43,329 bases of DNA from a virus. A program made the translations under genes and the position numbers. Each line of letters begins with the position of its first letter. Positions within the stretch are counted from its first letter, which is position 1. This document shows, in pieces, positions 24,312-31,064 of this stretch. The DNA is taken from positions 1-43,329 of the IMG/VR virus record IMGVR_UViG_3300031885_000037; one strand, 5' to 3'. The notes beneath the pieces were generated by a model. That model made no database searches and was not told the origin of the DNA. It worked only from the letters and a program-made list of their open reading frames with translations.

Positions 24312-24878
24312 TTAGCTGGCCGAAAGTGACGCCGTCACAGTTACATTCAGGGTGTCCCCGCTGATTACTCCCCTGAGTGCGCTGAAGTCGCCGACGCCGA
24401 GAAGCGTGCCCGTGGTGCCGCCCTTCGTGTTGTCGTCCTTCAGGAAGGCCCCGTAAACGTCGTCCGTGGCGTTGATGGTGAAAACGGCCTTAGATGCCGA
24501 GTTATCGACGCTGACGGTCGAGGTCCCCGTGATGCTGCCCGGTGTAAATGCCGGATCAGTGGCGTTGCTGTAGGGGGTTATCGTAGCCCACGCCGCGTGA
24601 GACGCCATCGTGTTGGCGATGAGCGGCGTCCCGGTGTCCTTTAGGCCGACATACCAGAGCGGCGCAGCGAGCCCCGTCTTGAGTGTTGCGTCGAGGTATT
24701 TGGCCGCCCCCGCCGTGACCACCATGTTGTCGAATTCTTCCGTCCAGACGATCTTGCCGTTGCGGACGCATTCGACTTTGAAATGATGCTTGACCCTCAG
24801 ATTAAGTGTGATACCAGCCTGTGCCTCAAGCGCGGCTCCGCAGCCCACGACCGGTTTGCTTTTTGTTTCAATGCTCAT
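24312..24878 (-). CDS. Virion protein, paralogue-like to its upstream neighbour
   Basis: A 188-residue, Thr/Ala-rich beta protein. The layout is like the gene just upstream (24891-25388): a polar start, FKVECVRNGKIVWTEEFDNMVV near 33-54 matching the register of EARKILPDGTRQLLWVKDNLVV, a loop with substitutions, and a C-terminal SGDTLNVTVTAS strand comparable to VGEVLEFTYKVQI. The two probably arose by duplication and share a fold. A decoration, neck or fibre-attachment role is possible. There is a good GGAG site before ATG 24878. Confidence 0.65.
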   Translation of the reverse strand: MSIETKSKPVVGCGAALEAQAGITLNLRVKHHFKVECVRNGKIVWTEEFDNMVVTAGAAKYLDATLKTGLAAPLWYVGLKDTGTPLIANTMASHAAWATITPYSNATDPAFTPGSITGTSTVSVDNSASKAVFTINATDDVYGAFLKDDNTKGGTTGTLLGVGDFSALRGVISGDTLNVTVTASLSAS

Positions 24879-24890
24879 TTTTTATTCTCC

Positions 24891-25388
24891 TTACGAACGC
24901 TTGATTTGAACTTTGTACGTAAATTCGAGCACCTCTCCCACGGCCAAAGGAATCGCCGTGAAGATCACGCGGTTGAAGGCGGTCGCGCCGGATGTCCTGG
25001 CGCAGTATTCCTTGACCGACCAACCGCCGCCGGGGGCCGTATGCTGAGAGACGAGTTTCGCCGTGTCGTTCGTGATCGTGGTCGTCTCCCGCGAGAACGC
25101 CCCCGTCTGCTCATCGAGCGCGGCTATACATCCGGTATCGCCGTCCACGGGTGCGGTGTTGCCGGACCCGATCTGGCCCTTGGTGAAGGCCAGGGCCGTG
25201 CCGTCACCCCAAAGCAGGGCCGTCTGTGCGACTCCGACAAAAACGACGAGGTTGTCTTTCACCCAAAGCAGTTGCCGAGTCCCGTCGGGCAGAATCTTCC
25301 GCGCCTCAAGCGATCCCTTGAGCGAGATTCCCCGGCCCTCGTCGAAGTGAAGAGTTTTCCTAAATAAGAAAGCAATAAATTTTTTCAT
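24891..25388 (-). CDS. Virion protein (paired with the following gene)
   Basis: A 165-residue protein with a short basic hydrophobic start (KKFIAFLFRK), a beta-rich body (LLWVKDNLVVFVGVAQTALLWGDG) and a C-terminal strand pair (FTAIPLAVGEVLEFTYKVQI). It is similar in plan to 24312-24878. It follows the adaptor-like gene by one base. Its place between adaptor and adhesin genes fits a head-tail joining or decoration protein; no motif settles this. Confidence 0.65.
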   Translation of the reverse strand: MKKFIAFLFRKTLHFDEGRGISLKGSLEARKILPDGTRQLLWVKDNLVVFVGVAQTALLWGDGTALAFTKGQIGSGNTAPVDGDTGCIAALDEQTGAFSRETTTITNDTAKLVSQHTAPGGGWSVKEYCARTSGATAFNRVIFTAIPLAVGEVLEFTYKVQIKRS

Positions 25389-25389
25389 G

Positions 25390-26067
25390 CTATACCTCCG
25401 TAAATTGCGGCCAGAACGTGCGGCGATACTCTAGATATTCGTCAAAATTTTGGAACCGCATCTTAGCCGCCTTGAGCCAGTGCCGCCGGTTGTGAAGCTG
25501 GAGCGCGGCTCGGTGTTCCTCGAATTCGGCCTTATATTCCTTGGCATACCCGAGTTGCCCGATAGACTGGGCCGCGTCTTTCGCCATGCCGAAGATGTGG
25601 AGGTCGGGGAACCGCTTCATGAAGTAGTCCTCGTCGTTGTCCGCGGTAATCACGTCCGGCAGTCCGTTATAGACGAGCTTAATTTCTTTCCCGGCGGTAT
25701 CCGGCCACGGCTTGAGCTCGAATTCGGCACCGGCCATTCTCCACCATTGGGGAGTCCCGGTCTCGTTGACTGCGTGGATTACGTCGAGGCTTGCCCGAGG
25801 CGACTTGTCGATTGCCAGGCTGTCGTAAAAGACGTTCAGGTCGTCGATGAAATCATCGGGCAGTGCGTACTTGCCTTGGAGCGCGATGGAGCCGTCTTTG
25901 ACCGTCGCTTCTTTGTAGAGAAAGTACAGACCGTGAAACCCGGCAACGATGAAATCCATGGCGATTTTCGTCCGGACATTCTTGATCCATCGGTCGTGTT
26001 TTGCGGTCGAGAACGTCCGTCCGTCACATTTTTCCTCCACGGAAATTTTTACGTCTGAATACTTCAT
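25390..26067 (-). CDS. Head-tail adaptor candidate (P22 gp4 / T7 gp11-type position)
   Basis: A 225-residue protein from ATG 26067 after GGAGGGGC; the frame stays open further upstream inside the preceding gene, but that part has no coding character. The N-terminal half is helical (KHDRWIKNVRTKIAMDFIVAG), followed by LPDDFIDDLNVFYDS and a beta segment, then helices again (MAKDAAQSIGQLGYAKEY). Many podovirus adaptors under the portal have this order (helix bundle with a beta insertion containing LPDD.. near the middle). It is placed shortly after the capsid gene, as adaptors often are. Confidence 0.65.
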   Translation of the reverse strand: MKYSDVKISVEEKCDGRTFSTAKHDRWIKNVRTKIAMDFIVAGFHGLYFLYKEATVKDGSIALQGKYALPDDFIDDLNVFYDSLAIDKSPRASLDVIHAVNETGTPQWWRMAGAEFELKPWPDTAGKEIKLVYNGLPDVITADNDEDYFMKRFPDLHIFGMAKDAAQSIGQLGYAKEYKAEFEEHRAALQLHNRRHWLKAAKMRFQNFDEYLEYRRTFWPQFTEV

Positions 26068-26084
26068 TTCACGGCCCCTCCCTG

Positions 26085-26546
26085 TTATTCCGTCCTCTCC
26101 TCCATGGAAACCGACTCTTTCTTGGCCCTGTTGGATTCCTGAAGCCGATGTCCGACCATGTGCATCTTCTTTTTCTTCCCGGCGAAATCCTCGGCGAATT
26201 CTTTTCCGCAGACCTCGCAGGGCGAACCCGAGGACTTTGACTTGAGCTTCCCGGCTTCCTCGTCGAATTGCGCGGTCGATATCGCGCCCCGGAAAACCTT
26301 TTGAGCGGGCGGAGCTAGATCGGCGATGTCGGGGGTCAGTTCCCAAACATCCTTGTTTTTGAATGCGGGGGTTGCCTTGATGGCCGCAATCATATCGGGA
26401 TCCTCGGCCTCGAATTGGCCGTTGACGAATTCCGCGATGACGGCGGGAATGATGAACGGCTGTTCACCGTGGAACCCCTTCCGTTCGGGCCGGAGCTGGA
26501 GCTGGAGCCGGACATACGGTGATTTGAAAATGACTTTCTCGGCCAT
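26085..26546 (-). CDS. Protein with a C-terminal zinc-finger-like motif
   Basis: A 153-residue protein. The start at 26546 follows the previous stop by one base. Residues 1-105 are mixed (FKSPYVRLQLQLRPERKG near the N-terminus). Residues about 118-140 hold C-x2-C (CEVCGKEF) and later H-x3-H, a C2H2-like finger, in a Lys-rich tail. A zinc finger in a late, virion-region gene is uncommon. It might bind DNA in the head or act in assembly. Start choice is secure because the longer frame overlaps the whole upstream small gene. Confidence 0.65.
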   Translation of the reverse strand: MAEKVIFKSPYVRLQLQLRPERKGFHGEQPFIIPAVIAEFVNGQFEAEDPDMIAAIKATPAFKNKDVWELTPDIADLAPPAQKVFRGAISTAQFDEEAGKLKSKSSGSPCEVCGKEFAEDFAGKKKKMHMVGHRLQESNRAKKESVSMEERTE

Positions 26547-26547
26547 G

Positions 26548-26727
26548 TTATTTCCCCTTCTTTCGCTTGAGCGAATCCGGGACATAGCCGAGTCGCCGGA
26601 GTGCGGACCTACGGGCCGTGTCCAAGGCAATGGCGACACTTTGCTTCTGACTCTTGCCGTGCGCCTTTTCCGTCTCGATGTTTTTGGATACAGAAGATTT
26701 ACTGTATCCACGTCGTAGTGGACTCAT
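26548..26727 (-). CDS. Short basic conserved phage protein
   Basis: A 59-residue, Lys/Arg/Ser-rich protein from ATG 26727 (AAGGAG upstream). The order SKNIETEKAHGK, then QKQSVAIALDTAR is a pattern I know from many phages and uncultured viruses, where a short protein with NI-x-E-x-GK and Q-[AS]-[VI]-AIAL-x-x-AR occurs near head genes. Its role is not established. It may bind DNA or the head interior, given the charge. It is easy to miss because of its size. Confidence 0.65.
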   Translation of the reverse strand: MSPLRRGYSKSSVSKNIETEKAHGKSQKQSVAIALDTARRSALRRLGYVPDSLKRKKGK

Positions 26728-26769
26728 AAAAGACTCCTTAAAAAAGATTCAGACAAGGAGGCTTGATCG

Positions 26770-27102
26770 CTATTTGCCGACGGCTGCGAATCGGACGTCG
26801 GCGCAACTCGTGGCGAGGTTTGTCGTGTTCGTGATCTCGGCGAACACAGCCGTATGACCGGCGGGTGTCCAATAGGCCAGGACTTTCTTGTTCGTGTAAT
26901 CGTAGAAGAAAAGATACCCGGCCTTCGGCTCAATAATGACCATGTGCAAATCATTCGGAAAGATTTTGCTCATGTCGCACGGCTCCCCGTTCGTCGGATA
27001 CGAGCTGCTGAACAAAAAACTCCCGGTCACGAGTCTATAACCATGAGAGCATTTATCGACCATGCCCTTGTCTTCCTTGTAAGTGATTGCAAATGCAGAC
27101 AT
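26770..27102 (-). CDS. Small head-module protein (decoration-like)
   Basis: A 110-residue beta-rich protein directly downstream of the capsid gene and a structured gap. It contains FLFSSSYPTNGEP, KAGYLFFYDYTNKKVLAYW and a closing TNLATSCADVRFAAVGK. The strand-rich plan and its place after the capsid gene suggest a decoration or cement protein. AAGGAGAAACAC precedes ATG 27102. No catalytic motif is seen. Confidence 0.7.
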   Translation of the reverse strand: MSAFAITYKEDKGMVDKCSHGYRLVTGSFLFSSSYPTNGEPCDMSKIFPNDLHMVIIEPKAGYLFFYDYTNKKVLAYWTPAGHTAVFAEITNTTNLATSCADVRFAAVGK

Positions 27103-27131
27103 TGTGTTTCTCCTTAATTCGAGAAAGTAGG

Positions 27132-27197
27132 GGAGGCCGGTTTACGCCTGGGCTTTCGAGCCGCTGTGGTTACGGCCACTTGCCTTATCCGGCCTCC
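27132..27197 (-). other. Structured intercistronic RNA element candidate
   Basis: This element lies in the 105-base gap after the capsid gene, the largest gap in the late operon. The ends form a perfect 9-bp stem (GGAGGCCGG at 27132-27140 with CCGGCCTCC at 27189-27197). Inside are two small hairpins: GTGG/CCAC (27166-27179) and GGCT/AGCC (27151-27162) with a four-base loop. Together they give a three-way junction. There is no T-run on the transcribed side, so it is not a usual terminator. It could stabilise the capsid message or lower expression of downstream genes. Confidence 0.5.
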
Positions 27198-27207
27198 TCA
27201 AAAAAGG

Positions 27208-28365
27208 TTAAACGACGTTCTTGACGATCCCGTGCAGCTTGGGCAGATGGAACTCGAGCCCGATGGTGCCGCTCCATTCGTCGAGGCTCTTGTGAACGTT
27301 CGGGGGTTCAATGTTCATGGCGAGTTTGAAATCAAAGCCCTGGAGAAAACGGTAAGTCATCTGCGACGGCTCGATAATCAATGCTTTCCCGGCATGGGGC
27401 CCGCTGAATGTCCGGTCGACGGCGATATCCACATCTCCGTTTGCCGAGTGGTAGGTCGTGATTTTGCATCCATATTTTCCGCTTGAGCCGGGCTCCAGCC
27501 TCTGCTTGCCGGACGCGAACTGCGAAATCTGGCTGTTGACGAGCGTACCGCAGAACATGACCCTGTCTTTCTCGGAGTAGGCAAAAACGTCTTTGAGCAG
27601 GGATTCAAAGGCCGATTCCGTGAGCGGGGCGTTCGACATATCGAGCGAGGGTGCGGCTGTGCCGAGGAAGTAATAGATGCCTCCGGTCTGCCGTCTCGGG
27701 TGAGTGCCGCCCGTGTCTTCTTTCGGTTCGCCCCATAGAAACTGGGCTTCGATGTCGCGCTTCATTTCGACGGCCTTCTTCCGGCGCTCGAAGTTCCGGC
27801 GGTTTCCGCCGTAAGTATCGACGGCGTTTGCCGTCTCCGTGAATTCCACGGCCTTGGAGAAAATCTGAACCCAGTTGGACTTCGGGGTTTTTGCCGTCAC
27901 CAAACCTTCCGGCGTGGTGTAGCCTTCCATCTGCGAGGAACCGAGTTTGTAGATATAAGCATCATCAGCGATGCCTCCGCCCAATCCGGTTGTACCCCAT
28001 GCGCGGGTGACCGTCAGGGTATGAGCGGCGTCGTCGATGCCGGTGAGCAACATTTTCTCACCCGTGCTCACGACGAGCAAGACATCGCCGACCTGGAAGA
28101 TCCCGGTCGTGTCGGTATCGACGACGAGGGCGGTTTCGTTGGTGTAGGCGGTGTGGTTGATCTGCGTGTAGGTCCCGAGTAGAGCGTCCTCAAACCACTC
28201 AAACTTGGTTGCGATGGTTTTGGCCTTGGACATTTTGTTGAGGACGGTGATGAGCGGGGTTGCATCGGGCTCAAGCTCGAAGATCAGGTCCCGCATCTCC
28301 AACTTCTTCATACCTGCTTCGAAGTTGGCCGTATTGAAAACGTTACGAATCTGCGAAATAGCCAT
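27208..28365 (-). CDS. Major capsid protein (SU10 / DUF5309-like)
   Basis: A 385-residue protein. The N-terminus (FNTANFEAGMKKLEMRDLIFEL, then PDATPLITVLNKMSKAKT) and the middle (KAVEFTETANAVDTYGG, RRKKAVEMKRDIEAQFLWG, RRQTGGIYYFL) match the DUF5309/SU10-type HK97-fold capsid family of short-tailed phages. The usual order is long N-arm, E-loop region, then P- and A-domain, with a final beta strand. It follows the scaffold gene by eleven bases, as expected. It should be the most abundant late product, and the only sizeable untranslated gap in the operon follows it. Confidence 0.9.
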   Translation of the reverse strand: MAISQIRNVFNTANFEAGMKKLEMRDLIFELEPDATPLITVLNKMSKAKTIATKFEWFEDALLGTYTQINHTAYTNETALVVDTDTTGIFQVGDVLLVVSTGEKMLLTGIDDAAHTLTVTRAWGTTGLGGGIADDAYIYKLGSSQMEGYTTPEGLVTAKTPKSNWVQIFSKAVEFTETANAVDTYGGNRRNFERRKKAVEMKRDIEAQFLWGEPKEDTGGTHPRRQTGGIYYFLGTAAPSLDMSNAPLTESAFESLLKDVFAYSEKDRVMFCGTLVNSQISQFASGKQRLEPGSSGKYGCKITTYHSANGDVDIAVDRTFSGPHAGKALIIEPSQMTYRFLQGFDFKLAMNIEPPNVHKSLDEWSGTIGLEFHLPKLHGIVKNVV

Positions 28366-28376
28366 AACTTGACTCC

Positions 28377-29222
28377 TTATTCGGTAAGTTTATCGGAGCC
28401 AAGAATCGCCTCCTTGATAAGTTGTTCGGCAGTTTTACTCCCCGTCCCGGCCGCCCGTTGGCCGCCGCCCGAAGCGCCCGAGATGCCGGCCGGTTTGGCC
28501 TTGGCCGCGATGACCTTCAGCCGGTCCATGTCGATATCCCCAAACGCCTCTTTCCGGATCTCCGCGATATCCGCCTGCCGCTTGATTTCGGCCCTGGCAT
28601 AGAGATCGTCGAGGTCCGCGTTGGGTTCCGACAGCGACATTTGGTGCATGATCGGCCGCAGCCGCTCGAATTTCTCCGGGTCCTTCGCTATCAGGGCCTG
28701 GGCCTTGCGGTAGGCCATGTCATATTCCTTGTCGGTCGATTCCTGCCGGATTTCCTGCTTGACCTCTTCCTTGATCTGCTTCCGGGTGGTCTGCATGAAC
28801 GCATTGAATTTGACCTTGTCCTGGACGAGCTCGTAGGGGTCTTCCACCGACACCGGCGGCTGAAATGACGGTTGGGGGCTACCCGCCGCCCTCGGCGGGG
28901 GTAAAGTCGCCTGCAATTTGGAGACGCGTAATTCTTGACTCAACCTTGTGTTCTGTTGCTCCAGGCCCTCCAGGGCATTGACGATATCCGCAGCGCTCTT
29001 GTATCCCTTCTTCACGGCAACGTCGTGAAGCTCGGGGATTGTCGTCAGATCAAGCAGTCCCGTATCAGGGACTTGACCCGCTCCGGCGCCCGCATCGTCT
29101 TCCAGGTCAGTCCCGCCCGCCATGTCAGGCAACGGAGGCTGATCGTCTTCCAAGGCCGTATCGGCGCCCGTTCCCGTAACAGGGAGGCTACCGGCCAGGG
29201 GTTTCTTTTTGTCTTCTGCCAT
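28377..29222 (-). CDS. Scaffold protein
   Basis: A 281-residue, acidic, Pro/Asp-rich then helical protein directly upstream of the capsid gene. Residues 1-60 are disordered (LEDDQPPLPDMAGG); 80-100 and 130-210 are coiled-coil-like (QIREEVKQEIRQES-type charge pattern); the C-terminus is a basic/Gly-rich linker and a short helix, the usual capsid-binding end. The start at ATG 29222 follows GAGGAGATTGAA; the frame extends to a TTG at 29300, but that codon sits in the candidate promoter. It guides prohead assembly and leaves later. Confidence 0.8.
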   Translation of the reverse strand: MAEDKKKPLAGSLPVTGTGADTALEDDQPPLPDMAGGTDLEDDAGAGAGQVPDTGLLDLTTIPELHDVAVKKGYKSAADIVNALEGLEQQNTRLSQELRVSKLQATLPPPRAAGSPQPSFQPPVSVEDPYELVQDKVKFNAFMQTTRKQIKEEVKQEIRQESTDKEYDMAYRKAQALIAKDPEKFERLRPIMHQMSLSEPNADLDDLYARAEIKRQADIAEIRKEAFGDIDMDRLKVIAAKAKPAGISGASGGGQRAAGTGSKTAEQLIKEAILGSDKLTE

Positions 29223-29271
29223 TTCAATCTCCTCGTCATAAAAAACGAAGCCTAGATGTTGTACGATTATT

Positions 29272-29300
29272 CCAATACCACGAAATGTAGCGGTTGTCAA
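29272..29300 (-). promoter_or_regulatory. Candidate late-operon promoter
   Basis: On the minus strand TTGACA (29300-29295) is followed after 17 bases by TATTGG (29277-29272), about 50 bases before the scaffold ATG. The -35 is perfect and the -10 only half-matches, which would suit an activator-dependent late promoter. The -10 lies in a 15-base sequence that recurs at 29976-29990 with one mismatch. Confidence 0.45.
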
Positions 29301-29362
29301 GTCCTGGAATTGGCAGAATTAGGGATTGACGGATAATGATGACTATGATATTTGATATAGTC

Positions 29363-29743
29363 ATGAATAAATATAACAGGAAATATTCTCAATCCGAGAA
29401 AGGCAAGGCGGCCCGCAAAAGATATGCTCAATCAGAGAAGGGCAGGTTAAACGCAGTAAGGTGTAACAAAAGGCAAAGGCAAAGAGGCCGGGGTAAAGTT
29501 TTAACACACTATGGGGGCGACCCTCCGAAATGCGCCTGTTGCAGCGAGTCTCATTATGAGTTTCTGACGATTGACCATATCAATGGAGGGGGCGGGAAAG
29601 ACCGCAAAGCAAGGGGAGGCGGGACGGGGTTTTACCAATCCTTGGTAAAAGACGGTTTCCCCCCCGGGCTTAGAGTTTTATGCTATAACTGTCATCTGGC
29701 ACTCGGATTCTCCGGCTACTGCCCTCACCAAAGCCAAGGCTAG
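29363..29743 (+). CDS. HNH endonuclease
   Basis: About 126 residues from ATG 29363 (an upstream in-frame ATG at 29336 is possible; neither has a strong ribosome site). The N-terminus has two basic units with QSEKGK spaced by about 12 residues, a DNA-contact repeat common in phage HNH enzymes. The nuclease core shows C-x2-C (CACC), LTIDHINGGG with the catalytic His, and a final LCYNCH with CPH, the zinc pair of the endonuclease-VII-like HNH fold. It is alone between the late promoter region and the origin candidate. It may be a free-standing homing endonuclease or serve in replication or packaging. Confidence 0.85.
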   Translation: MNKYNRKYSQSEKGKAARKRYAQSEKGRLNAVRCNKRQRQRGRGKVLTHYGGDPPKCACCSESHYEFLTIDHINGGGGKDRKARGGGTGFYQSLVKDGFPPGLRVLCYNCHLALGFSGYCPHQSQG

Positions 29744-29890
29744 GGTGGGTAACTAGACAAGGGATCGTTTTCGCCGAGCCAAAAAAATTAAGAGAATCGA
29801 GAAAGAAAGACTCAGCTAGGGAAAGAACCAAACCCCCTTCATGGGATACCCATGATCTACAGTATTTTTCTTTCTTCCTTTAAGAGAATC

Positions 29891-29911
29891 TTAATAGTTA
29901 ATAGTTAATGT
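29891..29911 (+). repeat. Tandem 7-bp repeat TTAATAG
   Basis: TTAATAG, TTAATAG and TTAATGT follow one another without a gap. The stretch is almost pure A/T and could melt easily. It lies 20 bases before the 10-bp array. Confidence 0.7.
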
Positions 29912-29930
29912 AAAGGACTGCAACATGATT

Positions 29931-29970
29931 AGGATTTTTACGGATTTTTGTGGATTTTTGTGGATTTAAT
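29931..29970 (+). repeat. Tandem 10-bp T-rich array
   Basis: Four units of ten bases share GGATTT: AGGATTTTTA, CGGATTTTTG, TGGATTTTTG and TGGATTTAAT. A period of about one helical turn and T-rich units resemble DNA-unwinding elements of origins. Confidence 0.7.
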
Positions 29971-30010
29971 CCTGAACGACTATTCCAATAACTATATGAA
30001 GATTAAGTGT

Positions 30011-30197
30011 CCTGAAAAGAGGACAGCGAGAGAGGAAAATAGACGACTAATTTAGTCGAGTATTCAAGAAAAATCGGAGGGGGGGGTAAAAGGGATCGTT
30101 TTTTTGGGCTCCCAAGGAGTGGTAAAAAGGGTAGGGGAGCAGTCTGTGGTAAGGGATCGTTTTCCTAAGAGAGGGGGGGGTACCCTGAAAAGAGGAC
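30011..30197 (+). repeat. 14-bp direct repeat CCTGAAAAGAGGAC
   Basis: Two exact copies, at 30011-30024 and 30184-30197. In the second copy a run of eight G lies just upstream and a run of six G just downstream. Iterons 2 and 3 lie between the copies. Confidence 0.7.
30044..30058. promoter_or_regulatory. Perfect dyad CGACTAA-T-TTAGTCG
   Basis: Seven-base arms flank a single T. The site looks like an operator or a small protein-binding palindrome; no T-run follows, so it is not a terminator. Confidence 0.5.
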
Positions 30198-30284
30198 GGG
30201 GGGATAGGACGTCTGCCAACAGCTGACGGAAGGGATCGTTGGGCGACAGGTTAAGGGACGTTCAGAGTCCCATCCCCCCCGACA

Positions 30285-30302
30285 GCCCTTTCGGGCCTTT
30301 TT
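30285..30302 (+). terminator. Short intrinsic terminator candidate
   Basis: GCCC-TTTC-GGGC (30285-30296) is followed by C and five T. The stem is only four pairs, so the call is modest. It would stop plus-strand transcription from the HNH gene or origin region before the small-gene operon. Confidence 0.4.
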
Positions 30303-30312
30303 GACCCTCAAC

Positions 30313-30337
30313 GATATATCTTTACCAGTGATATATC
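30313..30337. repeat. Paired GATATATC palindromes
   Basis: GATATATC occurs at 30313-30320 and 30330-30337, exactly 17 bases apart start to start. Each is self-complementary. They may be paired operator sites or part of an easily melted region beside the origin candidate. Confidence 0.45.
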
Positions 30338-30394
30338 ATCATTTATGACCTTATTCCTTTATTATCAACAATATACTAGTTTACATAATAGTTC

Positions 30395-30535
30395 TTATGC
30401 GACACTGGGCTCTTTTTCCAGTTTGAGGATGATGGCGCCGTTCTGCCTGGAATTGAGCCGTTTCGTAACCCATTTAAGTGAGTAACAGATTACCCTTTTC
30501 CTCTCTTTTCTTAGGCTAATTTCTTTTCCTTTCAT
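30395..30535 (-). CDS. Possible small basic protein (46 aa)
   Basis: A 46-residue minus-strand frame from ATG 30535 to TAA 30395, rich in Lys and Arg (KEISLRKERKRVICYSLKWV). The purine-rich strand gives it a plausible coding look, but no clear ribosome site precedes it. If real it would be transcribed toward the origin. It could equally be chance in an A/G-rich stretch. Confidence 0.3.
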   Translation of the reverse strand: MKGKEISLRKERKRVICYSLKWVTKRLNSRQNGAIILKLEKEPSVA

Positions 30536-30564
30536 TTATTTTCTTGGGGGAATGTTGATTTTTC

Positions 30565-30593
30565 TTGACATTGACTTGATCTGGCATTATCTT
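30565..30593 (+). promoter_or_regulatory. Strong sigma70-like promoter
   Basis: TTGACA (30565-30570), 17-base spacer, TATCTT (30588-30593). The -10 hexamer is the same as that of the repressor promoter. It would start a message about 15 bases before the ATG at 30615, leaving just the GGAGG ribosome site. Confidence 0.75.
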
Positions 30594-30614
30594 TTTAGTG
30601 GAGGTAAAAAATCA

Positions 30615-30827
30615 ATGAGAAAATCAAATGATCAGTTCGATGATCAAGGCCGCTTAATTAACGGCTTTGATTATGAGCGCCAGGCTTGGGTACTGGGCGG
30701 GAAGTATGTTCGCTGCGGCCATTCGGACCGGGCAAGCCGGTTGATGAATTGCCAGTGCTACGGGCGGCTACATGAGGGCGAAGAAACAGAGGCCGTAGAC
30801 CGGATCAAAATTTTCCCGGTGAGGTAA
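30615..30827 (+). CDS. Small Cys-containing protein, first gene of the small-gene operon
   Basis: A 70-residue protein from ATG 30615; GGAGG lies ten bases upstream and the promoter at 30565 excludes the longer start at 30552. It has VRCGHSDRASRLMNCQCYG (C at about 34, then C-x-C), which may bind a metal, and WVLGGKYVRCGH near the middle. It is followed by an acidic end. No family was recognised. It is the first gene behind the near-consensus promoter, so probably well expressed. Confidence 0.65.
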   Translation: MRKSNDQFDDQGRLINGFDYERQAWVLGGKYVRCGHSDRASRLMNCQCYGRLHEGEETEAVDRIKIFPVR

Positions 30828-30829
30828 AC

Positions 30830-31030
30830 ATGAAACTCAAAAAGACAACCTGGCAGACGGATGATGATTGCGGGGCCTGCGGTCATCGGGGGATGATCTA
30901 TCACTTCAATTTCTTTGATGAAAATGGGGATATGTTCGGTTCTTTGCGCTGTCCGGCGTGTGGCGCCACGGCCTCGGCCTATTGTGTCAAGGATGAAATC
31001 CCCTCAACAATCCCTCCTCTGACGAGCTGA
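30830..31030 (+). CDS. Small zinc-ribbon protein
   Basis: A 66-residue protein with C-x2-C (CGACGH) and, after about 24 residues, C-x2-C (CPACGA), the full four-Cys set of a zinc ribbon. It starts two bases after the previous stop. Zinc ribbons of this size can bind nucleic acid or a host protein such as RNA polymerase. The role here is unknown. Confidence 0.7.
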   Translation: MKLKKTTWQTDDDCGACGHRGMIYHFNFFDENGDMFGSLRCPACGATASAYCVKDEIPSTIPPLTS

Positions 31031-31036
31031 TGCGAA

Positions 31037-31052
31037 ACCGGGGAAACCCGGT
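31037..31052 (+). promoter_or_regulatory. Hairpin with GNRA loop in a leader
   Basis: ACCGGG-GAAA-CCCGGT forms a six-pair stem capped by a GAAA tetraloop, shortly before the AGGGGG ribosome site of the gene at 31065. No T-run follows. It may stabilise the message or tune translation. Confidence 0.5.
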
Positions 31053-31064
31053 CAGGGGGTAAAA

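Larger units (their letters stand above)
29759..30240 (+). repeat. Four iterons AAGGGATCGTT
   Basis: AAGGGATCGTTTT occurs at 29759-29771, 30090-30102 and 30151-30163, and AAGGGATCGTT at 30230-30240, all on the same strand. A degenerate form (AAGGGACGTT) is at 30253. Each perfect copy has a central GATC. Copies are 331, 61 and 79 bases apart. They may bind a replication initiator or regulator. Confidence 0.75.
29744..30394. other. Non-coding, repeat-rich region: replication origin candidate
   Basis: About 650 bases without a credible gene between the HNH gene and a weak minus-strand frame. It holds four GATC-containing iterons, a tandem 10-bp T-rich repeat, a tandem 7-bp repeat, a 14-bp direct repeat, long G- and C-runs, a perfect dyad (30044-30058) and an AT-rich flank (about 30305-30400). 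Such a mix of iterons and an easily melted T-rich array is typical of replication origins. It lies between leftward late genes and rightward small genes, and no other stretch in the genome is comparable. Confidence 0.55.

Noticed and set aside
29744-30394. CRISPR array
   Set aside because: The repeats are short (7-14 bases), unevenly spaced or tandem without spacers, and no cas genes are present. The Cas4-like nuclease belongs to the recombination module.
30428-30484. 18-codon frame with tandem ATG before the small-gene operon
   Set aside because: No promoter or strong ribosome site and no continuation. It lies opposite the small minus-strand frame.
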